A stretch of 64,000 bases of DNA from Streptomyces hydrogenans (GCF_014656075.1 NZ_BNBS01000008.1:1-64000); one strand, 5' to 3'; numbered from the stretch's first letter, positions 48,473 through 57,164 are shown. Program-made: numbers and translations. Notes: generated by a model from the sequence alone, not told the origin.

Positions 48473-48492
48473 TACTCTTGAATACTCTTGAA
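48473..48492 (+). promoter_or_regulatory. Duplicated leaderless-type promoter element of miaB
   Basis: The decamer TACTCTTGAA is present twice in tandem (48473-48482 and 48483-48492). The second TACTCT (48483-48488) ends 7 bases before the miaB ATG at 48496, the leaderless geometry. The first copy could drive a transcript starting 10 bases earlier. Confidence 0.5.
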
Positions 48493-48495
48493 GGC

Positions 48496-50025
48496 ATGAC
48501 CAGCAGCAGCGACCGGAGTCTCACAGTGGGCATCGAAGGACCGAAGACCTACGACATTCGCACCTACGGGTGTCAGATGAACGTCCACGACTCCGAGCGG
48601 CTCTCCGGTCTGCTGGAAGAGGCGGGCTACGTCCGCGCCCCCAAGGAGGCCGACGGCGCCGACGTCGTCGTCTTCAACACCTGCGCGGTCCGCGAGAACG
48701 CCGACAACAAGCTGTACGGCAACCTCGGCCACCTCGCCCCGATGAAGACCGCCCGCCCGGGCATGCAGATCGCCGTCGGCGGCTGCCTCGCCCAGAAGGA
48801 CCGCGACACCATCGTCAAGCGGGCCCCCTGGGTCGACGTGGTCTTCGGCACCCACAACATCGGCAAGCTGCCGGTCCTGCTGGAGCGCGCCCGCGTGCAG
48901 CAGGAGGCGCAGGTCGAGATCGCCGAGTCCCTGGAGGCGTTCCCCTCCACCCTGCCGACCCGCCGCGAGTCGGCGTACGCGGCCTGGGTCTCGATCTCGG
49001 TCGGCTGCAACAACACCTGCACCTTCTGCATCGTCCCCGCCCTGCGCGGGAAGGAGGAGGACCGCCGCCCCGGCGACATCCTCGCCGAGATCGAGGCGCT
49101 GGTCGCCGAGGGCGTCTCCGAGATCACCCTGCTCGGTCAGAACGTGAACGCGTACGGCTCCGACCTCGGCGACCGCGAGGCCTTCAGCAAGCTGCTCCGC
49201 GCCTGCGGCTCCATCGACGGTCTGGAGCGGGTCCGCTTCACCTCGCCGCACCCGCGCGACTTCACCGACGACGTCATCGCCGCCATGGCCGAGACGCCCA
49301 ACGTGATGCCCCAGCTGCACATGCCGCTCCAGTCCGGCTCGGACCCGATCCTCAAGGCCATGCGTCGCTCCTACCGCCAGGAGCGCTTCCTCGGCATCAT
49401 CGAGAAGGTGCGCGCCGCGATCCCGCACGCCGCCCTCTCCACGGACATCATCGTCGGCTTCCCCGGCGAGACCGAGGAGGACTTCGAGCAGACCATGCAC
49501 GTCGTCCGCGAGGCCCGCTTCGCCAACGCCTTCACCTTCCAGTACTCCAAGCGCCCCGGGACCCCGGCCGCCGAGATGGACGGCCAGATCCCCAAGGAGG
49601 TCGTGCAGGCCCGCTACGAGCGCCTGGTCGCCCTCCAGGAGGAGATCTCCTGGGACGAGAACAAGAAGCAGGTCGGCCGCACCCTGGACGTCATGGTCGC
49701 CGAGGGCGAGGGCCGCAAGGACGGCGCCACGCACCGCCTCTCCGGCCGCGCGCCCGACAACCGGCTCGTCCACTTCACCAAGCCCGACGAGGACGTCCGC
49801 CCCGGCGACGTGGTGACCGTCGAGATCACCTACGCCGCCCCCCACCACCTCCTCGCCGAGGGCCCCACCACCGCCGTCCGCCGCACCCGCGCGGGCGACG
49901 CCTGGGAGAAGCGCACCGCCGCGGCCGCCGCCAAGCCGGCCGGCGTCCTGCTCGGCCTGCCGCAGATCGGCGTCCCGGCCCCCCTCCCGGCGGCCGACGC
50001 CCCGGCTTGCGGCGCCGGCCACTGA
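48496..50025 (+). CDS. miaB: tRNA-2-methylthio-N6-dimethylallyladenosine synthase MiaB
   Basis: The 509-residue radical SAM methylthiotransferase modifies i6A37 of tRNAs. The UPF0004 domain has [26 protein letters not shown] and GCLAQKD. The radical SAM motif CNNTCTFC gives Cys171, Cys175 and Cys178. [13 protein letters not shown] precedes the C-terminal TRAM domain. A Pro/Ala-rich tail of about 60 residues is longer than in enterobacteria. miaA, which makes its substrate, lies 2 kb downstream. Confidence 0.95.
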   Translation: MTSSSDRSLTVGIEGPKTYDIRTYGCQMNVHDSERLSGLLEEAGYVRAPKEADGADVVVFNTCAVRENADNKLYGNLGHLAPMKTARPGMQIAVGGCLAQKDRDTIVKRAPWVDVVFGTHNIGKLPVLLERARVQQEAQVEIAESLEAFPSTLPTRRESAYAAWVSISVGCNNTCTFCIVPALRGKEEDRRPGDILAEIEALVAEGVSEITLLGQNVNAYGSDLGDREAFSKLLRACGSIDGLERVRFTSPHPRDFTDDVIAAMAETPNVMPQLHMPLQSGSDPILKAMRRSYRQERFLGIIEKVRAAIPHAALSTDIIVGFPGETEEDFEQTMHVVREARFANAFTFQYSKRPGTPAAEMDGQIPKEVVQARYERLVALQEEISWDENKKQVGRTLDVMVAEGEGRKDGATHRLSGRAPDNRLVHFTKPDEDVRPGDVVTVEITYAAPHHLLAEGPTTAVRRTRAGDAWEKRTAAAAAKPAGVLLGLPQIGVPAPLPAADAPACGAGH

Positions 50026-50109
50026 CGGGGCCCGCGCCGGCCGGACGGGGCGCGGGCGGCTGACGGGGCTGGGGTGACGGGGCCGGGGTGACGGTCGTCG
50101 AAAGGCCGT

Positions 50110-50255
50110 GGGACGGCTGCGGTCCGGCGGACGCCGACGGGTTCTGGGACGGCTGTCGGTCCGACGGACGCCGACAAGCTGTGGGACGGCTGCGGTCCGG
50201 CGGGCGCCGACAGGTTGTGGGACGGCTGCGGTCCGGCTGACGCCGAAAGGCCGCT
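50110..50255. repeat. 36/37-bp tandem repeat, four copies
   Basis: Units 50110-50145, 50146-50182, 50183-50218 and 50219-50255 share GGGACGGCTG-GGTCCG-CGGACGCCGA. The tract lies downstream of miaB, just before the promoter of the next gene, and is not part of a supported CDS. Confidence 0.88.
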
Positions 50256-50285
50256 GACCGGCCGCTGACCAGGGCCGTGGGGCAG

Positions 50286-50298
50286 TAGGCTGCGGATC
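50286..50298 (+). promoter_or_regulatory. Probable leaderless promoter of the LigB-like gene
   Basis: TAGGCT (50286-50291) ends 7 bases before ATG 50299, without a ribosome site. Confidence 0.45.
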
Positions 50299-51006
50299 AT
50301 GCTTGTCGCCGCAGCCGTGTGCCCCTGCCCGCCGCTCCTCGTGCCCGAGGTCGCGAGCGGTGCCGCCCCCGAGCTGGAGGACGCGCGGGCGCGCTGCGCG
50401 GACGCCCTCGGGGTGCTCGCCGCCGCCCGGCCCGACCGGCTGTACGTCGTCGGGCCCGCGCCCGAGGACGCCCTCGGCGCCTTCCCGGCCGGTTCCGCCG
50501 GCTCCTTCGCCGGGTTCGGCGTCGACCTCTCCGTGCGCCTCGGCGAAGGCCCCGGGGGCGCCCGCCCGCTGCCGGGCCCGCTCGCCGTGGGCGCCTGGCT
50601 GCTCTCCCGTACCGAACGGTCCGACGTCCCCGTCGAGGGGCTCGGAGTCGACGAGCGGGCCACGGCCGAGGAGTGCGCCGCGACCGGACGCGCGCTCGCC
50701 GCCTCGGCCGAGCGGGTCGCCCTGCTCGTCCTGGGCGACGGCAGCGCCTGCCGGACCGTGAAGGCGCCCGGCTACTTCGACGAGCGCGCCGCCGGCTTCG
50801 ACGCCGAGGCCGCCCGGGTCCTGGGCTCCGCCGACGTCCCCGGCGTCCTCGCGCTCGACCCCGGCCTCGCGTACGAACTGAAGGCGACCGGACGCGCCCC
50901 CTGGCAGGTCCTCGCGGGCGCCGCCGAGGGCGCGGGCCTGGAGGGCCGCCTCCTCCACGAGGACGCGCCCTACGGCGTCGGGTACCTGGTCGCCGTCTGG
51001 TCCTGA
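50299..51006 (+). CDS. Class III extradiol dioxygenase (LigB)-like protein lacking the usual metal ligands
   Basis: This 235-residue protein has the LigB-type N-terminal pattern but reads AAVCPCPPLLVPEVASG, where family members usually have a His before Pro-Pro. Only one His remains in the chain (RLLHEDAPYG near the C-terminus), so the mononuclear iron site is probably absent. The family is a conserved actinobacterial hypothetical between miaB and miaA. A non-enzymatic or altered role is inferred. Confidence 0.75.
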   Translation: MLVAAAVCPCPPLLVPEVASGAAPELEDARARCADALGVLAAARPDRLYVVGPAPEDALGAFPAGSAGSFAGFGVDLSVRLGEGPGGARPLPGPLAVGAWLLSRTERSDVPVEGLGVDERATAEECAATGRALAASAERVALLVLGDGSACRTVKAPGYFDERAAGFDAEAARVLGSADVPGVLALDPGLAYELKATGRAPWQVLAGAAEGAGLEGRLLHEDAPYGVGYLVAVWS

Positions 51007-51042
51007 GCGGCGGGACCGCGCGAGTCGGACGGCACGGCACGG

Positions 51043-51120
51043 CGCAGGGACGCGGAAGCGCGACGGACGGCCGCGGAGCACGCACTCCGCGGCCGTCCGT
51101 CGCGCTTCCACGTCCCTGCG
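51043..51120. terminator. Giant 36-bp hairpin between convergent genes
   Basis: Arms 51043-51078 and 51085-51120 pair with one mismatch around a 6-base loop. It fills the gap between the LigB-like gene and the antitoxin-like gene and should stop both transcripts. Confidence 0.85.
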
Positions 51121-51129
51121 GGCAGGTCC

Positions 51130-51444
51130 CTAGGCGGCCGGAGGCGGCGGCGGGGGCGTGCCGGGCGTGTCGCCCGTGCCGGGGACGCCGCCGGTGCCCG
51201 GTGCGCCGCCGGTCCCGGTCCCGGGGGTGCCGCCGTCCTTGTGCCCGATCCGGTCGATGGCCTCCTTGGCCTTGCCGGTGCCGGACTGGATCTTGCCGCT
51301 GTACTTGCCCTTGGTCTTCTCGTCGACCATCTTCGCGGCCTTGTCCAGGCCCTGGTCGATCTTGTCCCCGTGCTGGTGCGCGAGGTCCGAGACCTTGTCC
51401 TTGGCCGGGCCCAGCTTGGCCTTGAGTGAATCCAGGAGACCCAT
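51130..51444 (-). CDS. Antitoxin-like protein (MT0933/Rv0909 family)
   Basis: The 104-residue protein has an amphipathic Lys/Asp-rich start MGLLDSLKAKLGPAKDKVSD and a central AAKMVDEKTKGKYSGKIQS, then a Gly/Thr/Pro tail with poly-Pro near the end. It matches what I recall of the mycobacterial MT0933 antitoxin family (PF14013). No toxin gene is adjacent, so it may be solitary, a common state in streptomycetes. Confidence 0.75.
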   Translation of the reverse strand: MGLLDSLKAKLGPAKDKVSDLAHQHGDKIDQGLDKAAKMVDEKTKGKYSGKIQSGTGKAKEAIDRIGHKDGGTPGTGTGGAPGTGGVPGTGDTPGTPPPPPPAA

Positions 51445-51472
51445 GGGGCACCTCTCCGTGTCCGTGTCCTGC

Positions 51473-51898
51473 CTACCTGCGGGCGGTCTCGCCCGTCTCG
51501 CTGTCCGTGTCGGCGGCGGTATCGACCGACTGCTGCCGCGGGATCTCCACGACCTCGGCGACCGCCTCCTCGGACTCCGCCTCCGAAGCGCCTTCCCCGG
51601 AAGACGCCCGCGAAGCGGACTCGTCCGCGGCGGACCCGTCAGAAGCGGACCTGTCCGAAACCGATCCCTCCGGGGCCGATTCCCGCAGGGCCGATTCCGT
51701 CGGGGCCGGCTCCGCCGTCTCCGACTCCACCGCAGCGGTCAGTCCCGCGACCACCACCCGCGTCACGCCACCGTCCTCCGTGATGTCCGTCGTGACGTCG
51801 GTCTCGGTCGCTTCGGTCACCGCGGCCGCCTCGGTCGCGACCGCCGCGTCCTCCGCGGCGCCCTTCTTCTTCCGGCGAAACATTGCGAAAACACCCAT
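51473..51898 (-). CDS. Hypothetical acidic, low-complexity protein
   Basis: The 141-residue protein has a basic start MGVFAMFRRKKKG and then a long Glu/Ala/Ser/Thr-rich, presumably disordered chain. Family is not recognised. ATG 51898 has GGAG upstream; an in-frame ATG at 51883 is possible. It lies 28 bases upstream of the antitoxin-like gene on the same strand, so the two are probably cotranscribed. Confidence 0.65.
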   Translation of the reverse strand: MGVFAMFRRKKKGAAEDAAVATEAAAVTEATETDVTTDITEDGGVTRVVVAGLTAAVESETAEPAPTESALRESAPEGSVSDRSASDGSAADESASRASSGEGASEAESEEAVAEVVEIPRQQSVDTAADTDSETGETARR

Positions 51899-52068
51899 AA
51901 CTACTCCAAGCCTACGTGTCGGGAGGTGCCGTGCGGGGGATCGACGGCCGGAACACGGCCGGAACGCCACGCGAAACGGCCGGAACCACGCAACGCGCAA
52001 CGAACCCCTCACCCCCCTGTCACGTCGCTCGTTCGGGGACGCCCCCCGAGGTTTGCGAGACTGGGGCG

Positions 52069-53007
52069 GTGAGAAGCGCAGCTCCCGCACCGCGGGTCAT
52101 CGCCGTCGTCGGCCCCACGGCGGCCGGAAAGTCCGATCTGGGTGTGTTCCTGGCCCAGCAGCTCGGCGGCGAGGTCGTCAACGCCGACTCGATGCAGCTC
52201 TACCGCGGGATGGACATCGGGACCGCCAAACTGACGCCGGAGGAACGCGGCGGCGTGCCGCACCACCTCCTCGACATCTGGGACGTCACCGAGGCCGCCA
52301 GCGTCGCCGAGTACCAGCGGCTCGCCCGCGCCGAGATCGACCGCCTGCTCGCCGAGGGCCGCACCCCCGTCCTCGTCGGCGGTTCCGGCCTGTACGTGCG
52401 CGGCGCCGTGGACGCCCTGGAGTTCCCCGGCACGGACCCCGAGGTCCGGGCCCGTCTGGAGGCGGAGCTGGAGGAGCGCGGCTCCGGCGTGCTGCACGCC
52501 CGGCTCGCCGCCGCCGACCCCGAGGCGGCCCGCGCGATCCTCCCCAGCAACGGGCGGCGGATCGTCCGCGCCCTGGAGGTCATCGAGATCACCGGCAAGC
52601 CCTTCACGGCCAACCTCCCCGGCCACGAGTCCGTCTACGACACGGTTCAGATCGGTGTGGACGTCGCCCGCCCCGAGCTCGACGAGCGGATCGCCACCCG
52701 CGTGGACCGCATGTGGGAGGCGGGCCTCGTCGACGAGGTCCGCGCCCTGGAGGCGCTCGGACTGCGCGAGGGGCGCACGGCCTCCCGCGCGCTCGGCTAC
52801 CAGCAGGTGCTCGCGGCGCTCGTGGGGGAGTGCACCGAGGACGAGGCACGCGCCGAGACCGTGCGCGCCACCAAGCGCTTCGCCCGCCGCCAGGACTCGT
52901 GGTTCCGCCGCGACCCGCGCGTCCACTGGCTCAGCGGGGCCGCCGATCACCGCGGGGAACTCCCGCGGGAGGCGCTCTCGTTGGTCGAACGAGCGGTTAC
53001 AGCCTGA
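52069..53007 (+). CDS. miaA: tRNA dimethylallyltransferase MiaA
   Basis: The 312-residue isopentenyl transferase prenylates A37 of tRNAs reading U-starting codons. The P-loop GPTAAGKSDLG has Lys21. NADSMQLYRGMDIGTAK, GGSGLYVRGAVDALEF and the C-terminal ATKRFARRQDSWFRRD are the family signatures. GTG 52069 is the start; GAGACT six bases before it could be a leaderless -10. Its product is the substrate of MiaB. Confidence 0.95.
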   Translation: MRSAAPAPRVIAVVGPTAAGKSDLGVFLAQQLGGEVVNADSMQLYRGMDIGTAKLTPEERGGVPHHLLDIWDVTEAASVAEYQRLARAEIDRLLAEGRTPVLVGGSGLYVRGAVDALEFPGTDPEVRARLEAELEERGSGVLHARLAAADPEAARAILPSNGRRIVRALEVIEITGKPFTANLPGHESVYDTVQIGVDVARPELDERIATRVDRMWEAGLVDEVRALEALGLREGRTASRALGYQQVLAALVGECTEDEARAETVRATKRFARRQDSWFRRDPRVHWLSGAADHRGELPREALSLVERAVTA

Positions 53008-53115
53008 TCACGTGATGGCATCGGGACGCCCTGCCCGTCATTTCGGCGGTCGGGAGCGTGCCATCATCGAGCATCGATCGACCAAGTGGAGTCCGAGTGG
53101 GGAGGGCGCGTGGCG

Positions 53116-53565
53116 ATGGAGGCCGGCCCTCGTGACAGAGAACAGCACGAGTCGGTCCCCGGGGGTGCCCCGGGGCTGACGCCCGACGGTCCCGACGACG
53201 CGGAGGGCACCGCGGTCGAGATCGCCGACGAGGTCGAGGTCGAGCTGCGCCCCCGGCGCCTGCTGAGGATCTGGCAGCTCGCCCCGATCGTGGGGCTCGC
53301 CGCCGTCGGCTCCCTGATGTTCGCCTTCCCCCTCGCCTTCGGCTCCGGGGACGGCGGCGCGGTCGTCGCCATGCTCGGACTGCTCATCAGCTTCTGCGCC
53401 GCCGGCTGGGGCGTGATGGCCGCCCGCAAGGTCGGCTACACCTGGCCCGGGCTGCCGCAGCGCGGCTCCGGCGAGCGGCCGAACTGGCGGGTCCTCGCCC
53501 TCTACGTGATCACCATCGCGGCCCTCGTCGCCCTCGCGGTCTGGCGCGTCGCCCGCCTGCGCTGA
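53116..53565 (+). CDS. Conserved membrane protein of unknown function
   Basis: The 149-residue protein has an acidic N-terminal cytoplasmic half (1-55), then three hydrophobic segments (about 63-82, 88-105, 125-145) separated by short loops (GYTWPGLPQRGSGERPNWR). I do not recognise a family. ATG 53116 follows GGAGGG (53101-53106); a GTG at 53086 would add ten residues. It lies 108 bases after miaA and 155 bases before dapF. Confidence 0.68.
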   Translation: MEAGPRDREQHESVPGGAPGLTPDGPDDAEGTAVEIADEVEVELRPRRLLRIWQLAPIVGLAAVGSLMFAFPLAFGSGDGGAVVAMLGLLISFCAAGWGVMAARKVGYTWPGLPQRGSGERPNWRVLALYVITIAALVALAVWRVARLR

Positions 53566-53672
53566 GCAGGCCGGGGCGCACCCGGCCGCCCGGTCCCGGA
53601 GAGGGCCGCTCGGAGGCGCCTGGTCCCGCGGACGGCCTGCGGGCCTCCCTGTGGACGATGCGTGGGCCGCCC

Positions 53673-53681
53673 TGTGGACAA
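53673..53681 (-). promoter_or_regulatory. DnaA box upstream of dapF
   Basis: TGTGGACAA is the exact complement of TTGTCCACA. A one-mismatch copy, TGTGGACGA, sits at 53649-53657. Confidence 0.45.
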
Positions 53682-53707
53682 CCGGAACGGCTGTCCGGGC
53701 GGCACCG

Positions 53708-53720
53708 TACAGTTGATCTC
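53708..53720 (+). promoter_or_regulatory. Probable leaderless promoter of dapF
   Basis: TACAGT (53708-53713) ends 7 bases before the GTG at 53721, with no ribosome site, the same geometry as ftsK, rimO and miaB. Confidence 0.5.
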
Positions 53721-54596
53721 GTGACCAGCACGCAGACCACCCCGCTCCGTTACCTCAAGGGCCACGGCACCGAGAACGACTTCGTGATCGTCCCCGACGC
53801 GGAGAACGAGATCGACCTGCCCCCCGCGCTCGTCGCCCGGCTCTGCGACCGCCGGGCCGGACTCGGCGGGGACGGCGTGCTGCACGTCGTGCGCAGCGCC
53901 GCCCACCCCGAGGCCCGCGCCATGGCCGACGAGGCCGAATGGTTCATGGACTACCGCAACGCCGACGGCTCGGTCGCCGAGATGTGCGGGAACGGGGTCC
54001 GGGTCTTCGCCCGCTACCTGGAGCACGCCGGCCACGTCACCGCCGGCGAGATCGCCGTCGCCACCCGCGGCGGCGTCAAGCGCGTCCACCTCGACAAGAA
54101 CGGCTCCGTCACCGTCTCCATGGGCCGCGCCGTCCTCCCCGAGGCGGGCGTCACCGTCGCCGTCGACGGCCGCAGCTGGCCGGCGCGCAACGTGAACATG
54201 GGCAACCCCCACGCGGTCGCCTTCGTCGAGGACCTCGCCCACGCGGGCACCCTGTACGACGAGCCGCCCTACGAGCCGGCCTCCGTCTACCCGGAGGGGG
54301 TCAACATCGAGTTCGTCGCCGACCGGGGCCCCCGCCACGTCGCCATGCGGGTCCACGAGCGGGGCGCCGCCGAGACCCGCTCCTGCGGCACCGGCGCCTG
54401 CGCCGTGGCCGTCGCCACCGCCCGCCGCGACGGCACGGACCCGGCCGCGACCGGCACCCCCGTCACGTACACCGTGGACGTCCTCGGCGGCACCCTCGTC
54501 ATCACCGAGCACCCCGACGGGGAGATCGAGATGACCGGACCGGCCGTCATCGTCGGCGAGGGCACCCTGGAGCCCTCCTGGCTCGCCGCCGGCTGA
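53721..54596 (+). CDS. dapF: Diaminopimelate epimerase
   Basis: The 291-residue PLP-independent epimerase converts LL- to meso-diaminopimelate for lysine; streptomycete walls use the LL form. Catalytic Cys pairs are in EMCGNGVRVFARYLE and RSCGTGACAVAVATAR. GHGTENDFVIV starts the domain. Both half-domains are present and length is typical. Confidence 0.95.
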   Translation: MTSTQTTPLRYLKGHGTENDFVIVPDAENEIDLPPALVARLCDRRAGLGGDGVLHVVRSAAHPEARAMADEAEWFMDYRNADGSVAEMCGNGVRVFARYLEHAGHVTAGEIAVATRGGVKRVHLDKNGSVTVSMGRAVLPEAGVTVAVDGRSWPARNVNMGNPHAVAFVEDLAHAGTLYDEPPYEPASVYPEGVNIEFVADRGPRHVAMRVHERGAAETRSCGTGACAVAVATARRDGTDPAATGTPVTYTVDVLGGTLVITEHPDGEIEMTGPAVIVGEGTLEPSWLAAG

Positions 54597-54796
54597 GCGC
54601 CGACGGCCGAAGGACCCCGCCGTCCGGGCGGCGTAATCGAAACAGTCAACGACTCCCGCGTCGCTCGAATGGGTGATCCGTTTCACGCTGGGCGAGAGCG
54701 GGACTGCGCCACGTGGTGGGGTCGGTAGCATCAAGCACCGGCCCCCCGGGCTCCTCTCGCCCGTCCACCGCCGGTCGACGTCGCCGGAGGTGCCCC

Positions 54797-56941
54797 ATGA
54801 GCGCAGAGGCCACGAACCCCGTGAGCGCGGCCGAGGCCGCAGTCACCGACACGGGCGTCCGCAGGCGCGGCCGCGCCCGGCTGGAGCTGCGGAGGATCGG
54901 CCGCGCCGCCCTGCTCGGCGCCACCGCGGGCCCCGCCCCGCGCGACCGGCTGCCCGACGCCATCAGCCACGTCGCCGAGGCCCACCGCGCCCACCATCCC
55001 GAGGCCGACCTGTCGGTGCTCCGCCGGGCCTACGTCCTGGCCGAGTCCTCGCACCGGGGGCAGTTCCGCAAGAGCGGCGAGCCGTACATCACGCATCCGC
55101 TCGCCGTCACCCTCATCCTCGCCGAGCTGGGCGCCGAGACCGTCACCCTCACCGCCTCCCTCCTCCACGACACCGTAGAGGACACCGAGGTGACGCTCGA
55201 TCAGGTGCGCCGGGAGTTCGGCGACGAGGTCGCGTACCTCGTCGACGGCGTCACCAAGGTCGAGAAGATCGACTACGGCGCCGCCGCCGAGCCCGAGACC
55301 TTCCGCAAGATGCTCGTCGCCACCGGCGACGACGTCCGCGTCATGTCGATCAAACTCGCCGACCGGCTCCACAACATGCGCACCCTCGGCGTGATGCGCC
55401 CCGAGAAACAGGCCCGCATCGCCAAGGTCACCCGGGACGTCCTCATCCCCCTCGCCGAACGGCTCGGCGTCCAGGCCCTCAAGACCGAGCTGGAGGACCT
55501 GGTCTTCGCCATCCTCCACCCCGAGGAGTACGAGACCACCCGGGCGCTCATCGCGGAGGCCACCGGCTCCGGCTCCCCGGACGCGCTCGCCGCCGTCGCC
55601 GAGCACGTCGGCACCGTCCTGCGCGAGGCGGACATCGCCGCCGAAGTCCTCGTCCGCCCGCGCCACTTCGTCTCCGTCCACCGCGTCCGCCTCAAGCGCG
55701 GCGAGCTGCGCGGCTGCGACTTCGGACGGCTCCTCGTCCTCGTCGCCGAGGACGCCGACTGCTATGCGGTCCTCGGCGAGCTGCACACCTGCTTCACCCC
55801 GCTGATCTCGGAGTTCAAGGACTTCATCGCGGCCCCCAAGTTCAACCTCTACCAGTCGCTGCACACCGCGATCGCCGCCCCCGACGGGGCCGTCGTTGAG
55901 GTCCTCATCCGCACCCACCGCATGCACAAGGTCGCCGAGGCCGGCGTCGTCGCCCTCGGCAGCCCCCACGGCACCGCCCCCGACCAGGCGGAACCCGCCG
56001 AAGGACCCGATCCCGCCGAGGACGGCGAGCGCACCGACCCCACCCGGCCCGGCTGGCTCGCCCGCCTCCTCGACTGGCAGGAGTCCGCCCCCGACCCGGA
56101 TACCTTCTGGAGTTCGCTCCGCGCCGACCTCGCCGAGGACCACGAGATCACCGTCTTCCGCGCCGACGCCGGCACCCTCGGCCTGCCCGCCGGATCCACC
56201 TGTGTCGACGCCGCCTACGCCCAGCACGGCGAGGCCGCCCACGCCTGCCTCGGCGCCCGCGTCAACGGCCGGCTCGCCCCGCTGAGCACCGTCCTGGCCG
56301 ACGGCGACACCGTGCAGCTGCTCCTCGCCCAGGACAGCCACTCCGGCCCCTCCCCGCAGTGGCTGGACCACGCCCGTACCCCCGCCGCCCGGATCGCGAT
56401 CACCGCCTGGCTCCAGGCACACCCCGAGGCCGCCGCCCAGCCCGCCGCGGCCCCCCGTGCGCCGCTCAGCGTCGCCGCCGACCGCAGCTCCGGCGCGGAA
56501 CTCCACGCCGACCTCGACGGCGCCCCGCCCGCCCCCGTCCGCCCGGCCGGCTGCTGCACCCCCGTACCCCCCGACACGATCACCGGCTTCCGGGTCCGCG
56601 GCGGCTCCGTCACCGCCCACCGCACCGGCTGTCCGGCCGTCGACGTCATGCACCGGCTCGGCCGCGCCGTCGTCCCCGTCCGCTGGGGCGACGCCGCGCA
56701 CTGCCGGGTCACGCTGGTCGCCGAATCGTTCGGCCGCCCCGGTCTGCTCGCCGATCTCACCGAGGCCATCGCCACCGCGGGCGCCGAGGTCGTCTCCGCC
56801 ACCGTCGAGCCGCCGAACGAGCAACGCGTCCGCCACACGTACACCCTCCAGCTCACCGACGCCGCCGAACTCCCCAACCTCATGCGCGCCATGCGCGACG
56901 TCCCCGGCGTCTACGACGTCGGCCGCACCCACCGTCTCTGA
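54797..56941 (+). CDS. rshA: RelA/SpoT homologue (RshA-like) with divergent synthetase domain
   Basis: The 714-residue protein has an HD hydrolase domain (LLHDTVEDTEVT with His124-Asp125, IKLADRLHNMRTL), a synthetase domain, a TGS-like region and a C-terminal ACT domain (about 640-710). In the synthetase domain, the usual RPKHxYSIYxK motif reads RPRHFVSVHR, and the Arg after the catalytic Asp is not conserved. YQSLHTAI and EVLIRTHRMH are kept. RshA in S. coelicolor is the second RSH enzyme besides RelA. GGAGG at 54786-54790 supports ATG 54797. Confidence 0.9.
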   Translation: MSAEATNPVSAAEAAVTDTGVRRRGRARLELRRIGRAALLGATAGPAPRDRLPDAISHVAEAHRAHHPEADLSVLRRAYVLAESSHRGQFRKSGEPYITHPLAVTLILAELGAETVTLTASLLHDTVEDTEVTLDQVRREFGDEVAYLVDGVTKVEKIDYGAAAEPETFRKMLVATGDDVRVMSIKLADRLHNMRTLGVMRPEKQARIAKVTRDVLIPLAERLGVQALKTELEDLVFAILHPEEYETTRALIAEATGSGSPDALAAVAEHVGTVLREADIAAEVLVRPRHFVSVHRVRLKRGELRGCDFGRLLVLVAEDADCYAVLGELHTCFTPLISEFKDFIAAPKFNLYQSLHTAIAAPDGAVVEVLIRTHRMHKVAEAGVVALGSPHGTAPDQAEPAEGPDPAEDGERTDPTRPGWLARLLDWQESAPDPDTFWSSLRADLAEDHEITVFRADAGTLGLPAGSTCVDAAYAQHGEAAHACLGARVNGRLAPLSTVLADGDTVQLLLAQDSHSGPSPQWLDHARTPAARIAITAWLQAHPEAAAQPAAAPRAPLSVAADRSSGAELHADLDGAPPAPVRPAGCCTPVPPDTITGFRVRGGSVTAHRTGCPAVDVMHRLGRAVVPVRWGDAAHCRVTLVAESFGRPGLLADLTEAIATAGAEVVSATVEPPNEQRVRHTYTLQLTDAAELPNLMRAMRDVPGVYDVGRTHRL

Positions 56942-56981
56942 GCCGGGTTTCCTCGGGAACCCGGCACCCACACGGCTCGCC

Positions 56982-57035
56982 GGGGACGGGGACGGGGACG
57001 GGGACGGGGACGGGGACGGGGACGGGGACGGGGAC
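56982..57035. repeat. Hexanucleotide GGGGAC repeat, nine copies
   Basis: Nine perfect consecutive GGGGAC units lie 40 bases after the rshA stop. The tract is followed by degenerate GGGATC/GGGACC sequence. Confidence 0.92.
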
Positions 57036-57105
57036 GGGATCGGGACCGGTCCGGGCCCTGGTCCCCGCCATGGCCCTGGCCCCGGCCCGGGCCTGGCTCT
57101 GGCCC

Positions 57106-57164
57106 AGGCTCGCCTCCGCCCCCCCCAGGCTCGCCTCCGCCCCCCAGGCTCGCCTCCGCCCCCC
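57106..57164. repeat. 19-21-bp tandem repeat, three copies
   Basis: Units starting at 57106, 57127 and 57146 read AGGCTCGCCTCCGCC followed by 4-6 C. They share the intergenic region between rshA and the M1 peptidase gene with the GGGGAC tract; the rest of that 342-base gap holds no supported gene. Confidence 0.85.
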
